DNA from: Sphingobacterium populi
GTDB taxonomy: Bacteria; Bacteroidota; Bacteroidia; Sphingobacteriales; Sphingobacteriaceae
DNA: 64,000 nucleotides
Assembly (NCBI RefSeq): GCF_001586775.1
Contig: NZ_LQXS01000006.1
Span: 95,819-159,818, forward strand
Reading direction: 5' to 3'
This document shows, one piece after another, positions 1 through 9,995 of the stretch. A model generated the notes under the pieces. That model worked only from the letters and a program-made list of their open reading frames with translations. It searched no databases and had not been told where the DNA came from. Each line of letters opens with the position of its first letter. Within the stretch, counting starts at the first letter, position 1. Position numbers and translations under genes: made by a program.

Positions 1-1138
1 ATTTGGAGAAGAACACTTTGGTATCGATGCTGGCTAGCGAATTAGCGTTTGCCATTTCCAAGAGCGCTGATATTTCTCTTTTTAAGTTTTTTTCATTTTC
101 AATTTCGATATGAACGGCCATCTTTTTGATGATGTAGATGATGTTATCTACATCTTTTGCAATGAAAGAACTAACAAAATCCTCCAATAGCAGCTTATCT
201 GATGGCAACATAGTACCGACTGCGCCCAAGTCCAGAAATGTAATCTGACCTTGCGAGTTAACCAGTATATTGCCTGGATGCGGATCGGCATGGAAAAATC
301 CATGATAAAGGATTTGTGTCAAGAAAGCATCCAAGCCTCGATCCACTATCGTATTTACGCTCAACCCAAAGGATTTTATTTTTTCCACATCGTTGATTTT
401 AACACCTGAAATCCGAGAGATACACAGCAGATTGTCGTTACTGTAATCTTCGTAAACTTTCATGCATTTGATGTGTTCACTACCGCGAAAATTTTGAGCA
501 AACTGTTGAATATTTTTAGTTTCGTTAATAAAAGAAACTTCTTCCATCAGTGTTTTTTTGAACGCGTGTAAGATATACTCTAAATTGATCTTGCGAATAC
601 TGTCGAAGTAATTAGATAAAAAGTGGACAATATCTTTTAGTATCAACAAATCTGAATCTATCGTTTCCTTAATGTGTGGGCGTTTCACTTTCAAAATAAC
701 TTGATCTCCATTCCTTAGCGATGCTTCGTATACCTGTGCAATAGAAGCAGAAGCTATTGGTGTATCACGAACTTCGGTAAAATGATCGTTTACATCAATT
801 CCCAATTCGTCCTCTAGATAAGTGCGAATATCCAATTCTTGCGTAGGGACACGGTCTTGCAGTTTTTTAAGCTCGACAATCAATTCTTTTGGCAACAAAT
901 CTTCCCTTGAGGAAAGCGTCTGACCAAATTTAACGAATGTAGGCCCTAATTCTTCGATCGCGAGGCGAATGCGCTTATAAGGCGACGCCAATTCACTTGT
1001 TTCAGATGATAATTCGTCCGACGCTGCCGAAGAGCTGTACTTTCCTCGTAAATCTTGAAACCCATATTTTGCCAAAATTTGCGTCAATCTGACGGTACGT
1101 TTAATTTTTAAAGATTGATTTCTAAATGGAGTTTCCAT
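1..1138 (-). CDS. ABC1/UbiB (AarF)-family atypical kinase, C-terminus cut off by window edge
   Basis: This ORF runs off the left edge; about 379 residues of the N-terminal side are present. Translation of the minus strand shows the hallmarks of the ABC1/ADCK/UbiB family: a KFGQ motif near residue 70, an alanine/serine-rich nucleotide loop (PIASASIAQVY) near 128-138, the invariant lysine in ILKVKRP near 150, the catalytic HADPHPGN block near 300 and the metal-binding LDLGAVG block shortly after. UbiB-type kinases are linked to quinone or lipid metabolism at the membrane. The expected C-terminal hydrophobic segments would lie outside the window. It is divergent from prfB across a 154-bp gap. 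The exact substrate cannot be inferred. Confidence 0.9.
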   Translation of the reverse strand, partial: METPFRNQSLKIKRTVRLTQILAKYGFQDLRGKYSSSAASDELSSETSELASPYKRIRLAIEELGPTFVKFGQTLSSREDLLPKELIVELKKLQDRVPTQELDIRTYLEDELGIDVNDHFTEVRDTPIASASIAQVYEASLRNGDQVILKVKRPHIKETIDSDLLILKDIVHFLSNYFDSIRKINLEYILHAFKKTLMEEVSFINETKNIQQFAQNFRGSEHIKCMKVYEDYSNDNLLCISRISGVKINDVEKIKSFGLSVNTIVDRGLDAFLTQILYHGFFHADPHPGNILVNSQGQITFLDLGAVGTMLPSDKLLLEDFVSSFIAKDVDNIIYIIKKMAVHIEIENEKNLKREISALLEMANANSLASIDTKVFFSK

Positions 1139-1139
1139 G

Positions 1140-1209
1140 CTTGCCGACTTTTAACGTTCAGTTAAAGTTAATTAATACTTCGTACATCTATTCGGTTTAT
1201 GTCGGCAAG
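1140..1209. repeat. Inverted repeat CTTGCCGAC / GTCGGCAAG in the ubiB-prfB divergent gap
   Basis: Nine-base arms at 1140-1148 and 1201-1209 are perfect reverse complements, 52 bp apart. They flank the AT-rich part of the divergent promoter region. They could be paired operator half-sites or chance; no regulator is suggested by the sequence. Confidence 0.35.
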
Positions 1210-1292
1210 AATTAGTGTATTGCTGTAAATTGACATACTTAATTCGACCTTTAAAAGGAGAAAACGTGCCAGCAATTGTTACTTTTGTGATT

Positions 1293-2379
1293 ATGACAAA
1301 AGAACAAATCCAAGACTTGAGGGATCGTGTAACATCCCTGAGGAGGCATCTTTGACATCGATGTCCGAAAAAAATCAGTAGAAGAAGAGACAGAAATTAC
1401 GCTACGGCCAGACTTCTGGGACGATAGTAAAGCAGCCGAAAAGGTGCTTTTGTCGATCAAAAACACGAAAGTGTGGACAGATCAATTTGACGAAGTATCT
1501 GCCGCGGTAGATGATACGGCGGTAATGTACGATTTTTTCCAAAGTGGTGATGCTAGCGAGCAGGAGCTAGATGAATTGTATCAAATAGCACTGGAAAGTG
1601 TCGCTGAACTGGAGTTTAAAAACATGCTTAGTGCTGAAGAAGATCAGTTAGATGCGATCTTACAAATCACGGCTGGAGCAGGCGGAACAGAAAGTTGCGA
1701 CTGGGCAGCCATGCTCATGCGCATGTATATCATGTGGGGCGAAAAACATGGCTGCAAAGTCACTGAACAAGATTATCAAGCAGGTGATGTAGCCGGTATC
1801 AAATCAGTAACTCTGCAATTTTCAGGCAATTTTGCATATGGTTACTTAAAAGGTGAGAATGGAGTTCATCGCTTGGTGCGCATCTCTCCGTTTGATTCCA
1901 ACGCCAAACGACATACTTCCTTTGCCTCGGTATATGTATATCCTTTGGTGGACGATAATATTGAGATCGATGTAAAAGATTCCGAAATAGAATGGGATAC
2001 TTTTCGTGCGGGCGGTGCTGGCGGACAGAATGTGAACAAGGTAGAAACTGCGGTGCGCCTACATCACAAACCTACGGGTATCATTATCAAAAATCAGGAA
2101 ACGCGCTCGCAATTACAGAATAAAGAGAATGCTCTTCGCTTGCTAAAATCGCAATTGTACGAGATCGAGATGCGAAAACGCCAAGAAGCTAGCGCTGCCA
2201 TTGAAGGCTCAAAAAAGAAAATAGAATGGGGCTCGCAGATACGTAATTATGTATTACATCCTTACAAATTGATCAAAGATCTACGCACTAGCGTCGAAAC
2301 ATCTAATACGCAAGCCGTATTAGACGGTGATCTCGATCCATTCCTAAAGGCTTACTTAATGGAATTTGGCGGCTCCTAA
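1293..2379 (+). CDS. prfB: Peptide chain release factor 2, expressed by programmed +1 frameshift
   Basis: RF2 ends translation at UGA and UAA. The gene is in two frames: a 20-codon leader starting at ATG 1293 ends in an in-frame TGA at 1353-1355, and the main frame resumes at GAC 1354. The joined product (1293-1352 plus 1354-2379) is 361 residues, a normal RF2 length. The stop-recognition tripeptide SPF is at about 198-200 and the catalytic GGQ (GGAGGQNV) at about 243-245. The slippery site CTT TGA C follows an AGGAGG three bases upstream, as in E. coli prfB. Without the frameshift only a shortened ORF from a GTG at 1444 would be called, losing the N-terminal helical domain. Certainty is high. 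Confidence 0.96.
1341..1356 (+). promoter_or_regulatory. prfB programmed +1 frameshift site (AGGAGG-CAT-CTT-TGA-C)
   Basis: An SD-like AGGAGG is followed by a three-base spacer, the slippery CTT codon and the weak stop TGA-C. Low RF2 lets the ribosome pause at UGA and slip +1, so RF2 controls its own synthesis. The spacing is identical to the E. coli element. Bacteroidota initiate mostly without SD pairing, so this perfect SD stands out. Confidence 0.95.
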
Positions 2380-2399
2380 CTTCTGCTCTTGTTCCTATC

Positions 2400-2432
2400 A
2401 AATATGCCCAAGCGCTGGGCTTGGGCATATTT
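2400..2432. terminator. Bidirectional terminator between prfB and the ABC-F gene
   Basis: A 14-bp perfect stem with a 5-base loop, with A-rich 5' and T-rich 3' flanks, lies between the converging stops of prfB and the ABC-F gene. It can serve both strands. Confidence 0.85.
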
Positions 2433-2451
2433 CACCTTTGGAGATGCTTAT

Positions 2452-4059
2452 TTAAGAACCATTAAGGCATAGCATTAGTGTTTTCGTAAGTGCCAATTCA
2501 CCAACAAACGATGCATCGTGCGATACCACTATCAACGTACCTTTATAATCGCGAATGGCATCAGTTAAAATTTCAAGACTAAAGAGATCTAGATTATTGG
2601 TTGGTTCGTCCAATACCAATACATCTGGAGCTTCTTGCCGAATCGCCATCTTACAAAGAAGCAAACGCATGCATTCGCCTCCGCTCAACACTTGGCCAGG
2701 TTTGTCCCAATCGTACTCATAAAACAGGTGCCTGGCTAAAAGCGTCTTGACCTCGTGCTGCTCTAAGCCATGCAAATTACTTTCTTGTGCTTGTTCCAGC
2801 ACGCTTTCAGTGGGATTAATAGCGGTATAATCTTGATCCAAATATAAAATGCTGCTTTCTGCTCGATATACTTGCCCGCCATTCGGCTCTAACCTGCCCA
2901 AAAATAGCTTTAACAAAGTCGATTTTCCAGATCCATTGAGCCCGATAATATGTACACGATCTCCACTTGTGATGCGAAAGTCAATGCCTGGCTCCGTCCA
3001 AAGCGGTACGTCATTATACCGCAATTGCAACTGCTTCGCTTCGAAAAGCAGTTTACCCTTATGTACTTTAGCAGGGTCAAAAACTACTTTGATAGCAGAA
3101 TTATCCACTCGATCTGTTCGCAAATCTTTCAATGAGCTTTGTAAACGATCAATTTTATCAGCATGTACCTCTTTGGTTTTTGACGTACTCTGTTCCGCCT
3201 TATTTCGCAATGTATTCATCATAATGCGAGCAACGCCTGCCCGCTCCTGTTTTTGCTGCCCTCGCGCGTCGCTACGCTGCTGACGCTCCAGCGTTTTTCT
3301 TTGCACCAGTTTTGCTTTACGTAGCTCTTTTTGCTGTTGCTCGATCTGTTGTTGCAACATTTCTGCTTGGGCATCGCGTTGCGCGCGATAATGTGCATAG
3401 TTTCCAGTATAATTGGTTAGCTTCCCTGCATCGAGGTCGATGATTCGCTCCATTTGGTTCAGCAGCATACGATCGTGACTAATGATCGCCCAGCAGCTGT
3501 TAGATCTTTTCACTTCAAGATACAGCTGTTCGCGTGCCCACTGATCTAAATGATTTGTAGGTTCGTCAAGCAAGATCAAGTCGGGCTTACCTATTGCTAT
3601 ACCTGCCAGAAAAATCTTTGTTTTTTCTCCGCCACTTAGCCGATGCATTGGAGCATCTAAGATATCGGGCGATAGCTTCCAGCGTATCAGTGCATGTACG
3701 GCTTGCTCTTCGATAGTCCAATCATCTTGCAAAACATCATAATGTTTTTCGGAGGCGCTACCAGCCAGTATAGCGCGCAAAGCATTGATTTTGGCATCTA
3801 CTCCTAAGGCCTGTGCGACCGTCATCTGGTCGAATTGCCCAAAGTTTTGAGGAACGATATAGATTTCATTTGCGGTACAAATAATCTGCCCTTCTTGAGG
3901 CGTGATTGTTCCAGTGATTAAGCGAAATAGCGAGGATTTACCAGCTCCATTTCTGCCAACGATACCTATTTTTTGTCGAGATTGTAAAGTGAGATTTGCT
4001 GCCGATAGCAGCATACTGCCATTCGGCAGGATATAAGTGATATTCTGTAATTCGAGCAT
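2452..4059 (-). CDS. ABC-F family ATPase with two ATP-binding cassettes
   Basis: The 535-residue protein has two ABC domains and no membrane segment, the ABC-F layout (Uup, EttA, YheS and ribosome-protection relatives). The first cassette has Walker A GRNGAGKSS at 35-43, signature LSGGEKTK and Walker B LLLDEPTNHLD. The second has GLNGSGKST, LSGGECMR and VLDEPTNNLD. Between them is a long, highly charged Gln/Lys/Arg-rich linker, the element that reaches into the ribosomal tRNA site in this family. The likely role is translation-factor activity on the ribosome. Whether it gives antibiotic protection cannot be told from sequence alone. It is transcribed alone, convergent with prfB. Confidence 0.9.
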   Translation of the reverse strand: MLELQNITYILPNGSMLLSAANLTLQSRQKIGIVGRNGAGKSSLFRLITGTITPQEGQIICTANEIYIVPQNFGQFDQMTVAQALGVDAKINALRAILAGSASEKHYDVLQDDWTIEEQAVHALIRWKLSPDILDAPMHRLSGGEKTKIFLAGIAIGKPDLILLDEPTNHLDQWAREQLYLEVKRSNSCWAIISHDRMLLNQMERIIDLDAGKLTNYTGNYAHYRAQRDAQAEMLQQQIEQQQKELRKAKLVQRKTLERQQRSDARGQQKQERAGVARIMMNTLRNKAEQSTSKTKEVHADKIDRLQSSLKDLRTDRVDNSAIKVVFDPAKVHKGKLLFEAKQLQLRYNDVPLWTEPGIDFRITSGDRVHIIGLNGSGKSTLLKLFLGRLEPNGGQVYRAESSILYLDQDYTAINPTESVLEQAQESNLHGLEQHEVKTLLARHLFYEYDWDKPGQVLSGGECMRLLLCKMAIRQEAPDVLVLDEPTNNLDLFSLEILTDAIRDYKGTLIVVSHDASFVGELALTKTLMLCLNGS

Positions 4060-4440
4060 AATTTCTTTTTTTTACTGGATACGAAAAGGCGGCGACACAT
4101 TGCGCGCATTAAATACATCAGTGTTTGGCAGAAATTAGGAATTACATAGACTCTTATTTTTGGCGGATAAAGTACAATTTTAGTGAAAACTTTGGTAAAA
4201 GTATCTTTTTTTGTTAAATAAGCGAGATCTGACTATTAAAATCATCAGTCCCCAAAAAATAATACGGATGGTGATGGATGATATATAAAAGAGACATTTC
4301 TGTAATTAATGCCGCCTGTTTTTTCTTTTTTGCTGATCTCAAAGGCTAATGTAAGCCACAAAAAAGCTCCCTGCGAACAGGGAGCTAACCATTGGGTATT
4401 CTAATTATTAGTGTGTGCAAAATAATAATGTTATATCACT
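4060..4440. other. Gene-free AT-rich gap between ABC-F and the fad operon
   Basis: I see no credible ORF or RNA gene in these 381 bp. They hold the upstream region of the ABC-F gene and, at the right end, the fad-operon terminator. No clear promoter could be placed. Confidence 0.6.
4360..4386 (-). terminator. Terminator of the fad operon
   Basis: A 9-bp stem (AGCTCCCTG / CAGGGAGCT) with a CGAA loop on the + strand is followed on the minus strand by a T-run. It lies just downstream of the acyl-CoA dehydrogenase stop. The stem base AGCTCC recurs in other terminators of this window. Confidence 0.85.
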
Positions 4441-6225
4441 TTAGAAGGGATATTTATTGTCGTCAATGAGCTTTCGGGCAATTCGTTGACGAGCTTCTTT
4501 GATATTAAACGGTTCAACCTTAGTAAAACGCTTCAATCCGACTAGCATCATTCGCAATTCATCACCTTCGGCAAATGAATTTAACGCTTCCTTACCTGCG
4601 ATCTGCACTTTATCTACGATAGAATGTAGATAGACCCGCGCCATGTCGGTTGGCAACTGAGCCGCTTCTTCGCCTTTGGTATGATAAATTTTCTCTACGC
4701 GCAACAGCACTGATTCGGCGACATAGACGTAACCAATAATATCTGCTATATTCATCAGGATCTCTTGCTCTTTTGATAGAGACATCATGAGCTTTTGTAC
4801 CGCAGCGCCAGCAACTAATAAGCCTGTCTTTTTCAGGTTGGCAATGATTTTCTTTTCTGCCGCAAATGGCGTGTCATCGTCTGCTCCGAAATCGGGGATT
4901 GCCATTAACTCGTTGGCGACTGAAGTTGCAGGCCCCATCAAATCCAATTCACCCTTCATCGCACGCTTCAACAACATATCGACAACTAGAAGGCGATTTA
5001 CTTCGTTTGTTCCTTCAAAAATTCGATTGATTCGTGCATCACGGTACGCACGCTCCATTGGTGCATCGGCGGAGTAGCCCATTCCTCCATAAATCTGTAC
5101 TCCTTCATCGACTACATAATCAAGCATTTCGGAACACCATACTTTTATTATGGCACATTCAATAGCAAATTGTTCTACGGATTTCAATTTGGCTTTGGCT
5201 TCGTCCATGCCTTCGGCGATCAATGCATCGTACGCATCATCAATGTTCTGGCCGGCACGATAAGCCGCACTTTCGTTAGCGTACAGTCGAGTGGCCATTT
5301 CTGCCAATTTGTACCGAATCGCTCCGAACTTGGAGATTGGCAAATTGAACTGTACACGCTCATTGGCATAGCGAACAGAAGCGTGAATCACGGAACGTGA
5401 TGCGCCAATCGCTGATGCGCCAAGCTTGATACGACCAATATTCAGAATATTAACAGCGATCTTGAACCCATTCTCGCGCTCTGAAAGCATATTCTCGACT
5501 GGTACGGCGCAATCATTAAAAAAGACTTGCCGTGTGGAAGATCCTTTGATACCAAGTTTATGTTCTTCCGGATTCATCGTAATTCCTCCGAATTCGCGTT
5601 CTACGATAAATGCGGTTAAGTTTTTATCATCGTCTATTTTGGCGAAAACGATAAATATATCTGCAAACCCACCATTGGTGATCCACATCTTCTGCCCGTT
5701 AATGATGTAGTGTGTACCTTCGGCATTTAATTTCGCGGAGGTTCGTCCAGAATTAGCATCAGAACCGGAATTGGGCTCCGTAAGACAATAAGATGCTTTC
5801 CATTCTCCGGTCGTTAACTTTGGAATGTATTTGTCTTTTTGTGCTTGATTTCCATAATAGAGAATTGGTAAAGTACCAATACCGGTATGTGCGGAAATTG
5901 CGACGGCAAAGCTGTGCCCTCCACCGACTGCGTCTGCCACAAGCATAGAGGTATTGAAGTTTTTTCCAAAACCACCGTATTGCTCTGGAATAGATACTCC
6001 AAGCATACCTAATTCGCCTGCGTTATTAAGTAATTGCTGCATTAGACCGTCTTCTTGCTTATCAATACGGTCTAAATTTGTCATGACTTCTGAGTTGATG
6101 AAGTCAGTGCAGGTTTGGCGTATCATTTTCGCTTCTTCATCGAATTCTTCGGGGATGAAGACATCTTGGTAAGATGTTTCGCGGATCACGAATTCTCCGC
6201 CCTTGATTGCGCTATTATTGCTCAT
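4441..6225 (-). CDS. fadE: Acyl-CoA dehydrogenase with C-terminal extension (FadE of the FadNAE type)
   Basis: It catalyses the FAD-dependent first step of fatty acid beta-oxidation, acyl-CoA to trans-2-enoyl-CoA. The 594-residue length matches the long FadE/VLCAD-like class. Visible motifs are the substrate/FAD loop CLTEPNSGSDANSG, the GYVVDEGVQIYGGMGY-like region and the block RIFEGTNEVNR, whose Glu in FEGT is the family's catalytic base. A roughly 150-residue C-terminal helical extension follows. It is the last gene of the operon, 27 bp after the thiolase gene. The sequence does not define chain-length preference. Confidence 0.93.
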   Translation of the reverse strand: MSNNSAIKGGEFVIRETSYQDVFIPEEFDEEAKMIRQTCTDFINSEVMTNLDRIDKQEDGLMQQLLNNAGELGMLGVSIPEQYGGFGKNFNTSMLVADAVGGGHSFAVAISAHTGIGTLPILYYGNQAQKDKYIPKLTTGEWKASYCLTEPNSGSDANSGRTSAKLNAEGTHYIINGQKMWITNGGFADIFIVFAKIDDDKNLTAFIVEREFGGITMNPEEHKLGIKGSSTRQVFFNDCAVPVENMLSERENGFKIAVNILNIGRIKLGASAIGASRSVIHASVRYANERVQFNLPISKFGAIRYKLAEMATRLYANESAAYRAGQNIDDAYDALIAEGMDEAKAKLKSVEQFAIECAIIKVWCSEMLDYVVDEGVQIYGGMGYSADAPMERAYRDARINRIFEGTNEVNRLLVVDMLLKRAMKGELDLMGPATSVANELMAIPDFGADDDTPFAAEKKIIANLKKTGLLVAGAAVQKLMMSLSKEQEILMNIADIIGYVYVAESVLLRVEKIYHTKGEEAAQLPTDMARVYLHSIVDKVQIAGKEALNSFAEGDELRMMLVGLKRFTKVEPFNIKEARQRIARKLIDDNKYPF

Positions 6226-6252
6226 ATCTGTATAGTTTATCGTTGGAACATT

Positions 6253-7428
6253 TTAGGATAGCATTTCGAATATACCGGCCGCTCCTTGTCCAGAGCCGAC
6301 ACACATTGTGACCATGCCATATTTATTTTGGCGACGCTTCATTTCGTTCAGCACTTGTACGGTGAGTTTTGCTCCTGTACATCCTAGTGGATGGCCGAGG
6401 GCAATGGCGCCTCCATTTACATTGATCTTACTTTGATCCAATTCCAATTCTCGGATAACGGCTAGGGATTGCGAAGAGAAAGCTTCATTGAGTTCAATCA
6501 AATCGATATCTTCTTTTTTTAATCCAGCCATTTTCAATGCTTTGGGAATGGCATAAATCGGCCCGATACCCATAATACGCGGTGGTACTCCAGCTACTCC
6601 ATAACTCACCATCCTAGCGATCGGTGCGACGTTTAACTCTTTAAGTTTAGCTTCTGACACGACGAGCACAAAAGCTGCGCCATCGGAGGTTTGGGAAGAA
6701 TTTCCAGCCGTCACAACGCCATCTGCTGCAAATACTGGCTTTAGCTTGTTCAATACTTCTAAAGACGTATCTGCACGAGGGCCTTCGTCGGTGTCTACTA
6801 CATAATCTCGTGAGGTGATTTTGTCATCTTTCAAGTAATTCTCTGTTACCTTAATCGGGACAATACCATCTTTTAGATTACCATTCTTAATCGCTGCAAT
6901 AGCTTTCTGATGTGACTCCAATGCAAATACATCTTGATCTTCGCGAGATACATTGTACTCTTTGGCTACTGCTTCTGCCGTTAGGCCCATTCCCCAATAC
7001 CAATCTGGATTTTCTTTGGCAACTTTGGGATTTGGAGCTAGTTTCCAGCCGCCCATCGGCATGCCAGACATTACTTCTACACCTCCTGCGATGATGCAAT
7101 CTGCCATACCAGCTTTAATTTTTGCGACTGCAGTCGCAATGGTATCCAACCCCGAAGCGCAATACCGATTGACGGTAACTCCGGGTACTTTGTCTGTATT
7201 TAATCCCATCAATGAGATCATTCGCGCAATGTTTAGACCTTGCTCGGCCTCGGGTGTTGCGTTGCCCACAATTACATCATCTATTTGCGCCACATCCAGA
7301 TTAGGAATGGTAGACACCATGTGTTGAATGACTTCACTTGCCAATTCGTCTGCGCGCATAAAACGGAATACGCCTCTCGGTGCCTTACCTACTGCGGTGC
7401 GATAACCTGCTATAATATATGCTTCCAT
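6253..7428 (-). CDS. fadA: Acetyl-CoA acyltransferase (beta-ketothiolase)
   Basis: It performs the thiolytic last step of beta-oxidation, releasing acetyl-CoA. At 391 residues it has the usual thiolase length. The nucleophilic Cys lies in NRYCASGLDTI near residue 90, the catalytic His in ELNEAFSSQS and GHPLGCTGAKL, and the second Cys in MCVGSGQG near the C-terminus. The gene lies between the multifunctional FadN-like enzyme and FadE on the same strand, which favours a degradative thiolase over a biosynthetic acetoacetyl-CoA thiolase. Confidence 0.94.
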   Translation of the reverse strand: MEAYIIAGYRTAVGKAPRGVFRFMRADELASEVIQHMVSTIPNLDVAQIDDVIVGNATPEAEQGLNIARMISLMGLNTDKVPGVTVNRYCASGLDTIATAVAKIKAGMADCIIAGGVEVMSGMPMGGWKLAPNPKVAKENPDWYWGMGLTAEAVAKEYNVSREDQDVFALESHQKAIAAIKNGNLKDGIVPIKVTENYLKDDKITSRDYVVDTDEGPRADTSLEVLNKLKPVFAADGVVTAGNSSQTSDGAAFVLVVSEAKLKELNVAPIARMVSYGVAGVPPRIMGIGPIYAIPKALKMAGLKKEDIDLIELNEAFSSQSLAVIRELELDQSKINVNGGAIALGHPLGCTGAKLTVQVLNEMKRRQNKYGMVTMCVGSGQGAAGIFEMLS

Positions 7429-7515
7429 GATTATTATTCTACTAAATGATCGACTTTTCGGCGTTTAGTACACCAACCTTATCGACCTGGTTTAAACTTT
7501 TTTATGCTGCTCTTT

Positions 7516-9942
7516 TTAGTTACGAAGTGGTTTACCTTTTGTCAACATGTGTTGTATTCGTTCTAAGGTTTTCCGTTCGCCGCACAATTCTAAAAATGCC
7601 TTGCGCTCTAGATCTAGCAAATATTGCTCAGAAACCTCGGTGGGTACAGACAGGTCGCCTCCGCACATGACATAGCCTAGCTTTTCGGAGATCTTCTTGT
7701 CGTGCTCCGAAATATAATGTCCAGCATGCATTGACGCTGCTCCGGCATACACAATCCCTAGTCCTTGTTTTCCCAATACTTTGATATCCTTGCGCGCTGC
7801 AGGCTGTAAGTAACCTTCATTGGCCAGCTCCAGTGCTTTTGCTTTCGCATCCGCTAAAAGGCGCTTCCTATTCATCGTGATGGCATATTTGCCTTGTTGC
7901 AAATAGCCTAACTCGTAGGCTTCTACAGCAGAGGTCGATACTTTTGCTTGCCCAACGGTCAAAAAGCGCTCTTTCAGCGTGTTTTGTGTAATTTGATCGT
8001 CCTTGAACTCGTCTGAAGCACGTAGTGCAAATTCCTTGGAACCGCCGCCACCTGGAATAACTCCCACGCCAAATTCTACCAAGCCCATATAGGTTTCGGC
8101 ATGTAACTGTACAAAATCCGCGTGCATGGAGAATTCACAACCACCGCCAAGCGTGAGTTGGAAAGGAGCGACTACTACCGGAATAGACGAGTAACGTAGA
8201 CGCATAGCCGTATTTTGAAACATGCGAACCGCCATGTTCAGCTCGTCATAATCTTGCTCTACGGCCATCATGAAAATCATGCCTATATTAGCTCCGGCAG
8301 AGAAGTTCTTGCCTTCGTTGGTGATGACTAGGCCGCGGTATTCTTGCTCGGCTAGGTCAATCGCTTTATTTACGCCTTGAATAACATCACCACCAATGGT
8401 ATTCATCTTGGTATGAAACTCGCAGTTGATAATGCCATCACCAAGATCTGTAATGGTGACGCCGGTGTTCTTCCAGATCGTTTTCTTGTCGCGAATATTA
8501 TCTAACACAATCAAATCTTCTGTGCCAGGTATAGGTTGATAGGACTTGGATTTGATGTCATAGAAGTTCTTAACGCCGTCAATCACTTTATAAAATTGCT
8601 CATGACCTCCTTGCAGCATATCGTGTACCCATGAAGCGACTTCGCCTGATTGGCCTGGCAAACGTTTGTCTTCGCTCTTAATTTTTTCGATCGTTTCGCG
8701 TACGCCTAAAGCATCCCACACCTCAAATGGCCCCAGCTCCCAACCAAAACCAGCTCGCATAGCATCATCAATACGGTAGAAATCGTCTGTAATCTCTGGC
8801 ACACGATTCGACACATATTCGAACAGGGGATAGTGCATAGCACGAAATAATTGGGCAGCTTTATCTGTACCTTGTTCGTACACTTTCATACGTTTACGAA
8901 TATCTTCTACAGGCTTGGTTGCTTCCAGCGTGCTGGATTTCACCTTTTGCTGTTCGCCATATTCTAGCGTCTTGAGATTTAAGGATAGGATATTCGAGTT
9001 TCCTTTATCGTCTTTTACCTTTTTGTAGAAACCTTGTTTTGTTTTCTCGCCCAGCCATTTCTTTTCCGCCATCTGACTGATATAGGCAGGCAATTGAAAG
9101 ACACCTTTGGCCTCATCATCCGGGGCATTTTCTATTAATCCATTTGCGACATTCACTAATGTATCCAATCCAACCACATCCGCTGTACGGAAGGTTGCAG
9201 ATTTTGGATGTCCCATAGCGGGGCCGGTATACTTGTCTACCTCTTCTATGGTAAGCTCTAGCGGCTCGACCAAATGAGTGAGTGCCAACATAGAATAGAC
9301 ACCAATACGATTGCCAATAAAAGCAGGCGTATCCTTACATAATACCACTGTTTTACCTAAGAGCTTGTCGCCGAAGTAGGTAAGAAAATCGATCACTGCA
9401 GGATCGGTATGTTTGGTGGGGATGATTTCAAATAGCTCTAGATAGCGCGGTGGATTGAAGAAATGCGTACCACAAAAATTCTTTTTGAAATCTTCGCTAC
9501 GGCCATCAGCCATAAGGTTGATCGGAATTCCAGAAGTGTTGGAAGTAACCAAAGTGCCTTCTTTGCGGTACTTCTCGACTTGATCAAACACTGATTTTTT
9601 GATATCTAATCTTTCTACGACTACTTCGATTACCCAATCGTACTGGGCAATATCTTTCATGTTGTCGTCGAAGTTTCCGGTTTTGATGCGGTTGGCATAC
9701 CGCTTACTGTATATGGGAGAAGGATTTGATTTTAGTGCCGTATCTAAGGAAGTATTGACAATTCGGTTTCGCACTGCTTTACTTTCCAGATTCAGTCCTT
9801 TTGATTCTTCTTGAGGTAAAAGCTCTTTTGGAACGATATCCAGAAGAAGCACTTCTACACCAATATTTGCAAAGTGACATGCGATCCGCGAGCCCATTAC
9901 GCCCGAACCTAACACGGCTACCTTTTTAATATTTCTTTTCAT
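7516..9942 (-). CDS. fadN: Bifunctional 3-hydroxyacyl-CoA dehydrogenase / enoyl-CoA hydratase (FadN-like)
   Basis: This 808-residue fusion carries the two middle steps of beta-oxidation. The dehydrogenase comes first: a Rossmann NAD motif VLGSGVMGSR (GxGxxG at 12-17), then 3HCDH C-terminal domains. The enoyl-CoA hydratase (crotonase) domain is in the C-terminal half, with oxyanion-hole segments FSAGANIG and GGGCEFSMHAD. This order is the reverse of E. coli FadB and matches Bacillus FadN. The gene is 53 bp downstream of a MarR-type regulator and 87 bp upstream of the thiolase gene, so the order marR-fadN-fadA-fadE forms one unit. Confidence 0.93.
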   Translation of the reverse strand: MKRNIKKVAVLGSGVMGSRIACHFANIGVEVLLLDIVPKELLPQEESKGLNLESKAVRNRIVNTSLDTALKSNPSPIYSKRYANRIKTGNFDDNMKDIAQYDWVIEVVVERLDIKKSVFDQVEKYRKEGTLVTSNTSGIPINLMADGRSEDFKKNFCGTHFFNPPRYLELFEIIPTKHTDPAVIDFLTYFGDKLLGKTVVLCKDTPAFIGNRIGVYSMLALTHLVEPLELTIEEVDKYTGPAMGHPKSATFRTADVVGLDTLVNVANGLIENAPDDEAKGVFQLPAYISQMAEKKWLGEKTKQGFYKKVKDDKGNSNILSLNLKTLEYGEQQKVKSSTLEATKPVEDIRKRMKVYEQGTDKAAQLFRAMHYPLFEYVSNRVPEITDDFYRIDDAMRAGFGWELGPFEVWDALGVRETIEKIKSEDKRLPGQSGEVASWVHDMLQGGHEQFYKVIDGVKNFYDIKSKSYQPIPGTEDLIVLDNIRDKKTIWKNTGVTITDLGDGIINCEFHTKMNTIGGDVIQGVNKAIDLAEQEYRGLVITNEGKNFSAGANIGMIFMMAVEQDYDELNMAVRMFQNTAMRLRYSSIPVVVAPFQLTLGGGCEFSMHADFVQLHAETYMGLVEFGVGVIPGGGGSKEFALRASDEFKDDQITQNTLKERFLTVGQAKVSTSAVEAYELGYLQQGKYAITMNRKRLLADAKAKALELANEGYLQPAARKDIKVLGKQGLGIVYAGAASMHAGHYISEHDKKISEKLGYVMCGGDLSVPTEVSEQYLLDLERKAFLELCGERKTLERIQHMLTKGKPLRN

Positions 9943-9995
9943 ACCATCTTATTTTAGATTTACTATTGCGAGCTGCCAATACCGATCGGCAGACG

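Noticed and set aside
1280..1287. TACTTTTG as the prfB -7 box
   Set aside because: It lies only 5 bp from the ATG and has no -33 partner, so transcription would start at or past the start codon.
1353..1355. In-frame TGA in prfB as a sign of a pseudogene
   Set aside because: The stop sits in a complete programmed frameshift signal and the second frame encodes an intact RF2.
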